NCBI GenBank assembly: GCA_963837105.1
Contig: CAWIMG010000036.1
Span: 124,001 to 188,000 of the forward strand
Direction: 5' to 3'
Source: UBA9676 sp963837105
GTDB lineage: Bacteria; Actinomycetota; Actinomycetes; Streptosporangiales; Streptosporangiaceae
DNA: 64,000 bases
The notes beneath the pieces are model-generated. The model was given only the letters and a program-made list of their open reading frames with translations. It made no database searches and was not told the DNA's origin. This document shows positions 18,507 to 26,911 of this stretch, in pieces (position 1 is the stretch's first letter; every line of letters starts with the position of its first letter). Made by a program: the position numbers and the translations under genes.

Positions 18507-19019
18507 TCACCCGGCCGCGGCGGCCCCCTCGTGGGCCAGCAGCCAGCGCTTGCGGTCCAGGCCGTAGTAGTAGCCGCCGAGCCCGCCGTCGGTGCGGACC
18601 ACCCGGTGGCAGGGGATGACCGGGGCGATCAGGTTGGCCGCGCAGGCCGAGCCGGCTGCCCGGGCGGCACGCGGCATGCCCGCCCGGGCAGCCAGGCCGG
18701 TGTAGGTGATGGTGGTCCCGGCCGGCACCGTCCGCAGTTCGGCCCACAGCCGCTCCCGGCCCGGGCTGGCGGGGTGCTCCACGGGCAGCGTGCCGGGCGC
18801 GGCCAGGTCGCCGTCGAAGTAGTCGCGCAGCGGCTTGACCAGCCAGGGCAGTTCGGCCGCCGTCAGTGGCAGCCCGCGCAGGCTGGGGTGCAGCCGGGCG
18901 TGCAGTTCGCCTGGGTCGCCGGTGAAGCCGGCCCCGACCAGGGCCGCGCCGTGCGCGAGCAGGCTCAGCGGGCCGATCGGCGTGTCCATGATCGCGGCCG
19001 TGATGGCGTCGGCTGACAT
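18507..19019 (-). CDS. ogt: methylated-DNA--protein-cysteine methyltransferase
   Basis: Suicide repair protein that moves the methyl group from O6-methylguanine to its own cysteine. The 170-residue product has the N-terminal ribonuclease-like domain and the C-terminal active site PVIPCHRVVR with the acceptor Cys, preceded by a helix-turn-helix region (TYTGLAARAGMPRAARAAGSA) and the conserved asparagine in AANLIAPVIPCHR. An AGGAG site precedes ATG 19019. It starts 5 nt after the Ada-AlkA stop, so the two alkylation repair genes form one transcription unit. Confidence 0.95.
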   Translation of the reverse strand: MSADAITAAIMDTPIGPLSLLAHGAALVGAGFTGDPGELHARLHPSLRGLPLTAAELPWLVKPLRDYFDGDLAAPGTLPVEHPASPGRERLWAELRTVPAGTTITYTGLAARAGMPRAARAAGSACAANLIAPVIPCHRVVRTDGGLGGYYYGLDRKRWLLAHEGAAAAG

Positions 19020-19024
19020 GGTGT

Positions 19025-20578
19025 TTACTCCTGTCCAGTAGGTAGACGGTCAGTTGGCTGCCGGGCGGCCGGGCCCGGGTCCGGGCCGGTCCACAGGTAC
19101 ATCGCGGCGTAGGCCCGCCATGGCCGCCAGCGGCGGTCGTGCCCCGGCTCGCAGCCCAGCCGGGCCATCGCCTGGCGCAGGCCCAGGTCGGTAGCGGGGA
19201 AGGCATCCGGGTCGGCCGCGGCCCGCAGCAAGATGTAGGCGGTCGTCCAGGGCCCGACCCCGGGCAGCCCGGCGAGCGTGGCGGCGGCCTCGTCCGGGTC
19301 GGTGCCGGGACCGAGGTCCAGCCGCCCGTCGGCGCAGGCGGTGGCCAGGGCACGCAGCGTCCGCTGGCGGCCGGCGGTGAGGCCAAGGCCGGCCAGGTCG
19401 GCGTCCGCGAGATCGGCCGGTGCCGGGAAAAGCGTGGTCAGTGGCCCGGCCGGCGGGAATGGCTCGCCGGTGCCCGGCCGGAGCGCCTCGCCGGCGGCCA
19501 GCGGCGTGCCGTACCGGGCCGCGAGCCGTCCGGCCAGCGTGCGCGCGGCGGCGACGGAGACCTGCTGGCCCAGTACCGCCCGCACGGCCAGTTCGAAGCC
19601 GTCGTACGCACCGGGCACCCGCAGCCCTGGCCGGGCCGCCACCAGCGGTGCCAGCGCCTCGTCAGCGGCCAGCACGGCGGTGATCGGCTGCGGGTCGGCG
19701 TCGGCGTCGAGCAGCCGGCGGCAGCGGGAGACGACCTGGCCGACGCCGCGCAGCCCGGTCAGCCGGGCCCGCAGCAGTACCTGGCCGGGACTGATCCCGG
19801 GGGCCGCTGGGATCAGCTCGATGATCCCGGCACCGCCCGGTGACCGGATCGTGCGCGCGTAGCGGTGGCCGTCCACCGCCTCCACCCCGGGGATGGCGCG
19901 GGCGGCCAGGAAGCGCAGCAGCGACTGGCTGTCGAACGGTGGCCGGACGGCCAGCCGGAGCGTGAGCCAGGTGCCGCCCGGGGCGGTCCCGCTGGCGGCG
20001 GCCTGGCCGGAGGCGGGGCCGGGCCGGGTGCGCAGTGCGGATGGTGGCTGCTGGTAGGCCTGCCGGAAGCTGGCGTTGAACTGCCGGACGCTGGCGAACC
20101 CGCTGGCGAACGCGATCTCGGTGACCGGCATGCGGGTCTCGGCCAGCAGCCGCCGTGCCGTCTGCAGCCGGGTGGTGCGGGCCAGCGCGATCGGCGTGGC
20201 GCCAAGCTCGGCCAGCAGCAGCCGCCGCAGGTGCCGGTCGGTCACCGCAAGCCGCTCGGCGAGCCCGCTGATGCCATGCTCATCGGCGTAACCGTCGGTG
20301 ATCAGCTGGACCGCGCGGGCGGCGAGGTCGGCCCGCACGTTCCAGTCCGGCGAGCCGGGGCTGGTTTCCGGCCGGCAGCGGCGGCAGGCGCGGAACCCGG
20401 CGGCCTCCGCCGCACCGGCGTGCGGGAAGAACCGCATGTTGCGCCGGGCGGGGGTGCGCGCTGGGCAGACCGGCCGGCAGTACACCCCGGTGCTGGTCAC
20501 TCCCGTGAAGAACCGCCCGTCGAACCGCGGGTCGCGGGCCACCACGGCCCGGTAGCAGGTGTCGAAGTCGAGCGTCAT
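19025..20578 (-). CDS. Ada/AlkA fusion: methyl-phosphotriester sensor, AraC-type regulator and 3-methyladenine DNA glycosylase
   Basis: A 517-residue three-part protein. Residues 1-80 are the Ada zinc domain (DGRFFTGVTSTGVYCRPVCP, then CRRCRPE), whose first Cys takes methyl groups from DNA phosphotriesters. Residues 85-180 form an AraC helix-turn-helix pair. About 200-500 is AlkA: an N-terminal AlkA_N domain, then the HhH-GPD glycosylase with LPGVGPWTTAYI and catalytic Asp in FPATDLGLRQAM. The same fusion exists in M. tuberculosis (alkA, Rv1317c). Methylation of the Ada part probably makes it an activator of this operon, including ogt. Confidence 0.94.
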   Translation of the reverse strand: MTLDFDTCYRAVVARDPRFDGRFFTGVTSTGVYCRPVCPARTPARRNMRFFPHAGAAEAAGFRACRRCRPETSPGSPDWNVRADLAARAVQLITDGYADEHGISGLAERLAVTDRHLRRLLLAELGATPIALARTTRLQTARRLLAETRMPVTEIAFASGFASVRQFNASFRQAYQQPPSALRTRPGPASGQAAASGTAPGGTWLTLRLAVRPPFDSQSLLRFLAARAIPGVEAVDGHRYARTIRSPGGAGIIELIPAAPGISPGQVLLRARLTGLRGVGQVVSRCRRLLDADADPQPITAVLAADEALAPLVAARPGLRVPGAYDGFELAVRAVLGQQVSVAAARTLAGRLAARYGTPLAAGEALRPGTGEPFPPAGPLTTLFPAPADLADADLAGLGLTAGRQRTLRALATACADGRLDLGPGTDPDEAAATLAGLPGVGPWTTAYILLRAAADPDAFPATDLGLRQAMARLGCEPGHDRRWRPWRAYAAMYLWTGPDPGPAARQPTDRLPTGQE

Positions 20579-20669
20579 ACCCCTGATTCAATCCCAGGCC
20601 GGGCGATGGTGCTGGCGGGAATCGGACCTGATGGCCGGCTGTGACGAGCCGGGCCGCCGGGTGCGCCGG

Positions 20670-21170
20670 TCAGATCGCGGCCGCGTAGATGACATGCTCG
20701 TGGCCGAACACGATGGCGCGCTTTTCCGGCCGGAGCCCGATCTTGGCCGCGACCCGCCGGGACGGCATGTTCGCCGGGTTGATGATCGCGATGAGCCGGC
20801 TCAGCTGGATCCGGTCGCGGGCGAAGTCCCGGGCGGCGGCGGCCGCCTCGGTCGCCAGGCCCTGCCCCTGCAGGCTGCTGCGGACGTGGTAACCGACCTC
20901 GATCTCGTCCACACCGTCCACGTGCTGCGGGGTCAGCCCGCAGTCCCCGGCGAACTCGCCGGTGTCACGCAGCAGCATGGCCCACAGCCCGAAGCCGTAG
21001 CGGCGGTACAGCCGCTGGTTCCACTCGATCCAGGACTGGGCCTCCTCGCGGGTCATCGGCTGCGGGTAGTAGCGCATGACGTCCTGGTCGCCGAGCAGGG
21101 CGGCGAGGTCGTCGAGATCCCCGGCGGTCATCTCCCGCAGGATCAGCCGCGGCGTCACCAGCACTGCCAT
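20670..21170 (-). CDS. GNAT family N-acetyltransferase (RimJ/RimL-like)
   Basis: Acetyl-CoA-dependent acyltransferase of the RimJ/RimL type. The 166-residue protein begins VTPRLILREMTAGDLDDLAA, then IEVGYHVRSSLQGQGLATEA contains the acetyl-CoA binding R/Q-x-x-G-x-A loop, and NPANMPSRRVAAKIGL is the usual C-terminal motif. The substrate is unknown. It sits 12 nt after accE in the directon with the carboxylase and repair genes. Confidence 0.88.
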   Translation of the reverse strand: MAVLVTPRLILREMTAGDLDDLAALLGDQDVMRYYPQPMTREEAQSWIEWNQRLYRRYGFGLWAMLLRDTGEFAGDCGLTPQHVDGVDEIEVGYHVRSSLQGQGLATEAAAAARDFARDRIQLSRLIAIINPANMPSRRVAAKIGLRPEKRAIVFGHEHVIYAAAI

Positions 21171-21182
21171 CGCACCGCCATG

Positions 21183-21407
21183 CTACGGCCGGGCGGAGCG
21201 GCGCCAGGCGCCCGGACCTGGCGCCAGCGGGGGCCACAGCAGGCGCGCCCGGTCGGCCCAGCCACCCGCCTGCCGCCGGGCCGCGGCGGCCCGGTCCGTG
21301 GCCGCCCGGGCGGTGAGCATGGCGGCGACCGCGGCGGTTAGCGCGGCCAGATCCTCGGCGGTCGGCTGGCCGGCCACCACCGTGAACTCGGGCGTGCCCG
21401 CGGTCAT
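21183..21407 (-). CDS. accE: acyl-CoA carboxylase epsilon subunit (AccE/PccE-like)
   Basis: Small actinobacterial subunit that stabilises or stimulates the AccA-AccD complex. The 74-residue product has the family N-terminal pattern EFTVVAGQPTAEDLAALTAA, an Ala/Arg-rich middle and a Trp-containing end (GGWADRARLLWPP). ATG 21407 overlaps the stop of the NYN gene (ATGA), so it is coupled to that gene rather than directly to accD, which is unusual; accD-accE adjacency is the common order. Sequence conservation in this family is low, so the call rests on both pattern and context. Confidence 0.85.
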   Translation of the reverse strand: MTAGTPEFTVVAGQPTAEDLAALTAAVAAMLTARAATDRAAAARRQAGGWADRARLLWPPLAPGPGAWRRSARP

Positions 21408-22357
21408 CCCCGCCCCGTGCCAATGCCGAACTGCCGCCGCACCCGGGCCCAGAACGCGTCCCGCAGCCACTCCCGCGCCTCCTGGTAGGGGCGCAGCGAC
21501 TGGCCGAGTTCCTTTTCCGCGTCGACCAGCAGTTCCTTGTCGATGACCGGCGGCAGGATCGGCCCCGGCAGCAGATCGCGGATGTTGTCCTCGCCACGGG
21601 TGAGGATCCACTTCTGCGCGACGTGCTCCCCTGCCTCCTCGACCCGGTCGCGGTCCGGGCCGAGCCGGGCCGCTACCGCGGTGGGGTGCGCGCCGCTGCG
21701 CTGGCCGGCCCGGGCCGCTGGCCGCTCACCGAACAGCTGGGCCGGCGAGGGGACACCCGGCACGGCCTGCGGGGGCGCGGCCGGCTCGGGGGTGACCCGG
21801 GAGAAATACGGTTCCAGGAAGGCCCGGTCCAGCACCTCGACCGTGTCGGACTCCCAGACCAGCCGCTCGGCCTGGTTGGTGCCGAACGGCGGCTCCACCC
21901 CCCACAGGTGCACCCGGACGCCGTAGGCCTGTGCGGCCTCCACCGCGGGCACCATGTCCTCGTCCCCGGCCACCAGCACCGCGTCGGTGATCGCCCGGTG
22001 CCGGGCGAGCGCCTCCATGTCGGCCCGGATCTGGGCATCCACACCCTTCTGCTGGCCGCGTGCGTTCAGGTTGCCCAGCCGCAGCTTCACCCATGCCATC
22101 TGGGCGATGACCCGCTGGTCGATGGTGGGCACCCGGTCCCTGGCGGCGTCGTACCAGTACACCCGCAGCAGCTCGCCGCGGACCTGGCTGTCGGCCTGCC
22201 GGGTGAGCGCCTGGATGAGCTTGTCGGCGTCCACCCGGTATTCACGCCGCGACGCGGTGCTGAACAGCAGCTCGCCGGCGGCGGCGTAGATGTACCCGAC
22301 GTTGACCATGATCGCGTAGCGGGCCAGGGTGGGGAGCGGGGGCTGGGTTTCCGTCAT
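21404..22357 (-). CDS. NYN domain protein (PIN-like putative ribonuclease)
   Basis: NYN domains are PIN-fold, metal-dependent RNases or RNA-binding proteins. Residues 10-190 hold the domain: YAIMVNVGYIYAAAGELLFS at the start, KGVDAQIRADMEALARHRAI and DAVLVAGDEDMVPAVEAAQA with acidic metal ligands, and AYGVRVHLWGVEP. The first position, where many family members have Asp (VDxGY), is Asn here. A C-terminal region of about 120 residues (EEAGEHVAQKWILTRGEDNI) follows after a Pro/Ala linker. It lies between accD and accE and overlaps accE by four bases. The specific RNA target is unknown. Confidence 0.85.
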   Translation of the reverse strand: MTETQPPLPTLARYAIMVNVGYIYAAAGELLFSTASRREYRVDADKLIQALTRQADSQVRGELLRVYWYDAARDRVPTIDQRVIAQMAWVKLRLGNLNARGQQKGVDAQIRADMEALARHRAITDAVLVAGDEDMVPAVEAAQAYGVRVHLWGVEPPFGTNQAERLVWESDTVEVLDRAFLEPYFSRVTPEPAAPPQAVPGVPSPAQLFGERPAARAGQRSGAHPTAVAARLGPDRDRVEEAGEHVAQKWILTRGEDNIRDLLPGPILPPVIDKELLVDAEKELGQSLRPYQEAREWLRDAFWARVRRQFGIGTGRG

Positions 22358-22386
22358 CGTGGTTACAGCTTGAGGGTTCCGATCGG

Positions 22387-23997
22387 CTACAGGGGGATGT
22401 TCCCGTGCTTGCGGGGGGGCAGGGACTGGCGTTTGGTCCGCAGCGCGCGCAGCGCGCGGATGACCTGCGAGCGGGTCTCGGCGGGGCGGATGACAGCGTC
22501 CACATATCCCCGTTCGGCAGCGATGTAGGGGTTGGCCAGGGTGTCTTCGTATTCGCTCGCGCGCTGGGCACGGAGCTGGTCGGCGTCACCGGCGGCGGCG
22601 AGTTCGCGCCGGTACAAGATGTTCACCGCGCCCTGCGCGCCCATCACCGCGATCTGCGCGGTCGGCCAGGCCAGGTTGACATCACCGCCCAGGTGCTTGG
22701 AGCCCATCACGTCGTAAGCGCCGCCGTAGGCCTTGCGGGTGATGACGGTGACCTTGGGCACGGTGGCTTCGGCGTAGGCGTAGATGAGCTTGGCGCCGCG
22801 GCGGATGATGCCACCCCACTCCTGGCCGGTGCCCGGCAGGAACCCCGGCACGTCCACGAAAGTCAGCACCGGGATGCTGAACGCGTCACAGGTGCGGACG
22901 AACCGGGCCGCCTTCTCGGACGCGTCGGTGTCCAGGCAGCCGGCCAGGTGCATCGGCTGGTTGGCGACCACTCCCACGCTCGCGCCGTCGATCCGGCCGA
23001 AGCCGACGATGATGTTCGGCGCGAAGCCGGCATGAATCTCGCAGAACTCGCCCTCGTCCAGCACGGTGGTGATCGCCTGGTGCATGTCGTAGGGCTGGTT
23101 CGGCGAGTCGGGGATGAGGGTGTCCAGCACGGCGTCGGTGCCGGTGATCTCCAGTGTGCCCGGGCTGGCCGGAGCTGCCACGGGCGGGTCGTCGAGGTTG
23201 TTCGACGGCAGGTAGGACAGCAGTTCGCGGGCGAAGTCCAGGCAGTCGTCCTCGTTCTTGGCCTGGTAGTGGGCGACGCCGGAGCGGGTGTTGTGCGCGT
23301 GCGCCCCGCCCAGGTCCTCGAACGAGACTTCCTCGCCGGTCACCGTCCTGATCACGTCCGGGCCGGTGATGAACATGTGCGAGGTGGCCTCGACCATCAG
23401 CGTGAAGTCGGTGAGGGCGGGCGAGTAGACCGCGCCACCGGCGCACGGGCCCATGATCAGCGAGATCTGCGGGATGACGCCGGAGGCCAGCACGTTGCGG
23501 TAGAAGATCTGGCCGAACAGGCCGAGCGCGACCACGCCCTCCTGGATCCGGGCCCCGCCGCCGTCATTGATGCCGATCAGCGGGCAGCCGGTGGTCAGCG
23601 CGTGATCCATCAGCTTGACGATCTTCTCCCCGTAGACCTCGCCCAGCGAGCCGCCGAACACGGTGAAGTCCTGGCTGTACACACAGACCGGCCGGCCGTC
23701 GATGGTGCCGAACCCGGTCACCACCCCATCCCCGTACGGCCGGTTCGCGGCCACCCCGAAGTCGGTGGCGCGATGCCGGGCCAGCTCGTCCAGTTCGGTG
23801 AACGACCCGGGATCGAGCAGCCGGTCGATCCGCTCGCGGGCGGTCATCCTGCCCTTGGCTTGCTGGCCCTGCACCGCCCGCGCCGACCCGGCGTGGATCG
23901 CCTCGTCCCGGCGCCGTGCCAGGTCGGCGATCTTGCCCGCGGTGGTGTGCGGGTCAGCGGCCGGTGCCGCTGGCATGCCCGGCGCCTCGCTGCTCAT
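22387..23997 (-). CDS. accD: acyl-CoA carboxylase beta subunit (propionyl-CoA carboxylase type, AccD5/PccB-like)
   Basis: Transfers CO2 from carboxybiotin to acetyl- or propionyl-CoA. The 536-residue carboxyltransferase has the two crotonase-like halves: GDGVVTGFGTIDGRPVCVYS, PLIGINDGGGARIQEGV and MGPCAGGAVYSPALTDF; then LDEGEFCEIHAGFAPNIIVG and FVDVPGFLPGTGQEWGGIIR, ending RKHGNIPL. The Asp in the second-half substrate site (AYGGAYDVMGSKHLGGD) is the position that sets chain-length preference in PccB/AccD5, so acetyl-/propionyl-CoA is likely. TACCCT (24005-24010 on this strand) lies 7 nt before ATG 23997, predicting a leaderless message. Partners are AccA (16643) and AccE (21183). Confidence 0.95.
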   Translation of the reverse strand: MSSEAPGMPAAPAADPHTTAGKIADLARRRDEAIHAGSARAVQGQQAKGRMTARERIDRLLDPGSFTELDELARHRATDFGVAANRPYGDGVVTGFGTIDGRPVCVYSQDFTVFGGSLGEVYGEKIVKLMDHALTTGCPLIGINDGGGARIQEGVVALGLFGQIFYRNVLASGVIPQISLIMGPCAGGAVYSPALTDFTLMVEATSHMFITGPDVIRTVTGEEVSFEDLGGAHAHNTRSGVAHYQAKNEDDCLDFARELLSYLPSNNLDDPPVAAPASPGTLEITGTDAVLDTLIPDSPNQPYDMHQAITTVLDEGEFCEIHAGFAPNIIVGFGRIDGASVGVVANQPMHLAGCLDTDASEKAARFVRTCDAFSIPVLTFVDVPGFLPGTGQEWGGIIRRGAKLIYAYAEATVPKVTVITRKAYGGAYDVMGSKHLGGDVNLAWPTAQIAVMGAQGAVNILYRRELAAAGDADQLRAQRASEYEDTLANPYIAAERGYVDAVIRPAETRSQVIRALRALRTKRQSLPPRKHGNIPL

Positions 23998-24047
23998 GCG
24001 CCTCAGGGTAGCCGCGTCACGGGGCCAGCCGGCCGCCGGGCAGCGGG

Positions 24048-25226
24048 TCAGGCCACCCGCCAGACCCGCCAGAGCGCCGCCGGATCGGTCAGCGGGTCGC
24101 CGTGCACCAGCGAGAAGTCGGCCGGCCCGCCCTCGGCGATGACCCCGGCCTCCGGCTCGCCCAGCAGCTCACCGCCCCGCCAGGTGACGCTGGCCAGCGC
24201 CTCCCAGGGCGCCAGCCCGGAGTCGACCAGGCACTCCACCTCCCAGGGCAGCTGATTCGCGCGGGCCGAGCCGCCGCCGAAGTCGGTGCCGCCGACGATC
24301 GCGACCCCGGCCTCGTGCGCGAGCCGGGCGCTGTGCCTGGCCCGTTCCAGCCGTTCGGCGATCTGCGCCCGGTTGCCGGGCTCGGAGAACCGGGGGATGG
24401 CGGTGGTCGTCCCGAACGTCAGCCAGGACTTCAGCACGGTCATCGTGGTCACCAGCGCGCAGCCGGCCCGCGCCATCGCCTGGGCGACATCGGCGTCCAG
24501 CTCGAAGCCGTGCTCGATGGCGTCGACCCCGGCCGCGGCGCACACCCGGGAGCCCGACAGCCGGGACGAGTGCGCGGTCACCTTCGCACCCCGCTCGTGC
24601 ACGGCCCGGACCACGCGGGCGACCTCGTCAGCGGTCCACGGCGCGGTGTCCGGATCGGGACCGTCCAGGTAGAGCTTGACCAGGTCCGCGCCGTCATCGA
24701 GCTGGCCGAGAGCGGCCCGCAGCAGGGCGTCGCCGTCGGCCGCCTCTACCGCCAGGCCTGCTGGCAGCAGCCCGGGCACGGTCAGCCAGGTGCCCGCCGC
24801 CCGCACGTAGGGCCGGTCCCGGCGGCCACGCCACCGGTCCCGGATGCCGATGCTCAGCGCCCGCTCCTGGCCGTCAACGGCCCGCCGGGGCGAGCCGACG
24901 TCGCGGGCCCAGCGGACGCCGGACCGGTACTGCAATTCCCCGTTGGCCTCGGCCACCGCCAGCAGGGTGGGCGTCGGGTCGCTGCCGCGGTCGATCCAGT
25001 GCGAGCCGCCGGGCAGGGTCAGATGGCTATGGCCATCGACCATGCCGGGCACGATGGTGCTGCCGCCGGCGTCGATGATCTCGCAGTCAGCCGGGTGCTC
25101 GCCCTCGTCGACGGTGGGCCGGATCCAGCTGATCCGGTTGCCGGAGACCAGCACACTCACCCCGAGCCGCAGCCACGGCGACCGGCCGTCGGCCAGCGCC
25201 GCGTCCCGGTAGATCACGTTTCCCAC
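24048..25226 (-). CDS. amidohydrolase superfamily metal-dependent hydrolase
   Basis: A 392-residue imidazolonepropionase/prolidase-like amidohydrolase. It shows VPGMVDGHSHLTLPGG (HxH metal motif), DLVKLYLDGP with the bridging Lys region, AKVTAHSS and DAIEHGFELD (further His ligands), and GGTDFGGG with the catalytic Asp. The substrate cannot be predicted. It has no signal peptide and starts the minus-strand directon. TAGGGT (25233-25238, minus strand) lies 6 nt before the GTG start. It diverges from birA. Confidence 0.85.
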   Translation of the reverse strand: MGNVIYRDAALADGRSPWLRLGVSVLVSGNRISWIRPTVDEGEHPADCEIIDAGGSTIVPGMVDGHSHLTLPGGSHWIDRGSDPTPTLLAVAEANGELQYRSGVRWARDVGSPRRAVDGQERALSIGIRDRWRGRRDRPYVRAAGTWLTVPGLLPAGLAVEAADGDALLRAALGQLDDGADLVKLYLDGPDPDTAPWTADEVARVVRAVHERGAKVTAHSSRLSGSRVCAAAGVDAIEHGFELDADVAQAMARAGCALVTTMTVLKSWLTFGTTTAIPRFSEPGNRAQIAERLERARHSARLAHEAGVAIVGGTDFGGGSARANQLPWEVECLVDSGLAPWEALASVTWRGGELLGEPEAGVIAEGGPADFSLVHGDPLTDPAALWRVWRVA

Positions 25227-25313
25227 GCCCGCACCCTACGCCGCCGCACCCAGGCTGAGCCCCGGCCCGGCGGTCACTACCCTTGACCCAGCACGAGAAA
25301 GCTGACCACGCTG

Positions 25314-26216
25314 ATGATCTCCACCCTGACCGGGGGCGGCGGCCACCCCGCCCTGGACGCCGCCTGGCTGGCCGCCGAGCTGTCCACTGGGGACGCCGCC
25401 GGAGGCCCCACCGGGACACTGCCTGGGATGACGGCCGGGCTGCTGCCTGCCCCTGGGCTGGTGCCGGCCGCCGGGCTGTGGCGCGAGATCCGGGTGGTCG
25501 CCGAGACCGGCTCCACCAACGCCGACCTGCTGGCCGAGGCCCGGGCCGGAGCCGCGGAGGGACTGGTGCTGGCCGCCGGGGCGCAGACGGCCGGCCGTGG
25601 CCGGCTCGGCCGGCCGTGGCTGAGCCCGCCCGGTGCCGCGCTCACCTTCTCGCTGCTGCTCCGGCCGCGCGGCGTGCCACCCGCCCGGCTGGGCTGGCTG
25701 CCGCTGCTGGCAGGAGTGGCGATCACCGCTGCGCTCGCCGGGACCGCGGGCCTGGATGCCCGCCTGAAATGGCCCAACGACGTGCTGGCCGGCCGGGCCA
25801 AGCTGGCCGGCATCCTGGCCGAAGCCACCGGCGGGGCGGTCGTGGTCGGTGCCGGGCTCAACGTCTACCAGCGGCGCGCCGAACTGCCCGTGCCGACCGC
25901 CACCTCGCTGTGGCTGGCCGCGCCCGGCGCCGCCGGCCCGGCCGCCCGGGAGCGGCTGCTGGCCGCGGTGCTCCGCGAGTTCGCGGCCCGGTACCAGGCC
26001 TGGCAGGACCGGGCGGGCGACGCCGACGGCAGTGGGTTGCGGCCGGAGTACCTGCGCCGCAGCGCCACGGTCGGCCAGCGGGTGAAGGTCACCCTGCCCG
26101 GTGGCGGCGCGGCGTCTGGGATGGCGACCGGTATCGACCCCGGCGGCAGGCTGACCGTGCGCACCGGCACCGGCGTGGTCCGGCTCAGCGCGGGCGATGT
26201 CGAGCACGTGCGGTGA
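25314..26216 (+). CDS. birA: biotin--[acetyl-CoA-carboxylase] ligase
   Basis: Attaches biotin to the carrier domain of AccA via biotinyl-AMP. The 300-residue protein lacks the N-terminal DNA-binding domain of E. coli BirA. After an 80-residue variable start it shows GSTNADLLAEA, the biotin-binding GRGRLGRPWLSPPGAALTFS, and KWPNDVLAGRAKLAGILAEA with the catalytic Lys, then a C-terminal SH3-like domain (GQRVKVTLPGGG). It faces away from the carboxylase directon, as in M. tuberculosis (birA next to accD5), a close functional pairing of enzyme and modifier. Confidence 0.95.
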   Translation: MISTLTGGGGHPALDAAWLAAELSTGDAAGGPTGTLPGMTAGLLPAPGLVPAAGLWREIRVVAETGSTNADLLAEARAGAAEGLVLAAGAQTAGRGRLGRPWLSPPGAALTFSLLLRPRGVPPARLGWLPLLAGVAITAALAGTAGLDARLKWPNDVLAGRAKLAGILAEATGGAVVVGAGLNVYQRRAELPVPTATSLWLAAPGAAGPAARERLLAAVLREFAARYQAWQDRAGDADGSGLRPEYLRRSATVGQRVKVTLPGGGAASGMATGIDPGGRLTVRTGTGVVRLSAGDVEHVR

Positions 26217-26255
26217 TCCCGGTGGGTGCCGGGAATCCATGCCACCATGTGGCTC

Positions 26256-26777
26256 ATGGCTGGTGCCGCCGAACTGTCCGAGGGTGAGCGCAGCGTCCTG
26301 CTGCTGCACCCGCACTGGAAGACGATCCTGGGCCCGATCCTGGTCCTGATCGTACTGCTGGTGGCCGGGGTGGCCGCGGAGCTGTTCATCCCGGGCGGCA
26401 GTTACCAGGGCCCGGCCCGGGTCGCGGCCGGGGTGGTGGCGATCGCGCTGGCGCTGGTCTGGTTCGGCATCCCGTTCCTGCGCTGGCAGACGACCACCTA
26501 CGAACTCACCACCCGGCGGCTGCGGCTGCGCCGGGGCATCCTGTCCCGGTCCGGCCGGGACTTCCCGCTGATCCGGATCAGCGACGTGTCGTTCTCGCAC
26601 GGGCTGATCGACCGCATGCTCGGCTGCGGCCGGCTGGTCGTGGAGTCGGCGGGCGAGCACGGCCAGCTTGTGCTGACCGAGATACCGCAGGTCGCGAAGG
26701 TGCAGTCGATCCTGTTCCAGCTGGTCGAAGACGAGCACGCCCGCCTGTCCCACGAAGATCGCGAAGCCCCCGCCTGA
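26256..26777 (+). CDS. membrane protein with bPH_2 domain (YdbS-like)
   Basis: A 173-residue inner-membrane protein. Two helices (about residues 25-42 and 52-71) are followed by the bacterial PH domain (TTYELTTRRLRLRRGILSRS, then ISDVSFSHGLIDRMLGCGRL), typical of YdbS/YdbT-like proteins. ATG 26256 is taken as the start because homologues begin shortly before the ELSEGE segment; ATG 26247 or GTG 26226 are possible. It follows birA at short distance, as does a PH protein in mycobacteria. Role unknown. Confidence 0.85.
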   Translation: MAGAAELSEGERSVLLLHPHWKTILGPILVLIVLLVAGVAAELFIPGGSYQGPARVAAGVVAIALALVWFGIPFLRWQTTTYELTTRRLRLRRGILSRSGRDFPLIRISDVSFSHGLIDRMLGCGRLVVESAGEHGQLVLTEIPQVAKVQSILFQLVEDEHARLSHEDREAPA

Positions 26778-26812
26778 TCCGCCTAATCCCGCCTCTGCCC
26801 CCGCCCGCGCAC

Positions 26813-26859
26813 AGACGTGGTCTATCTGGGCTGTGATCACGACCAAAGCGCACAAGTCT
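26813..26859 (+). repeat. imperfect intergenic palindrome related to the element at 47747
   Basis: AGACGTGGTCTATCTGGGCT begins this element and the same pattern (AGACGTGG-C-AT-TGGGCTGT) begins the strong hairpin at 47747. Here the ends AGAC/GTCT and the GTG/CAC next to them still pair, and GTGATCAC (26832-26839) is a local palindrome, but the long stem is degraded. It lies in the 134-base gap between the PH gene and the enoyl-CoA hydratase gene. Confidence 0.5.
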
Positions 26860-26911
26860 GGCGTCCTCGGCACTAAGCGGCAGCAAGCAGTGGGGGCCGT
26901 AGGGTGGTGGG

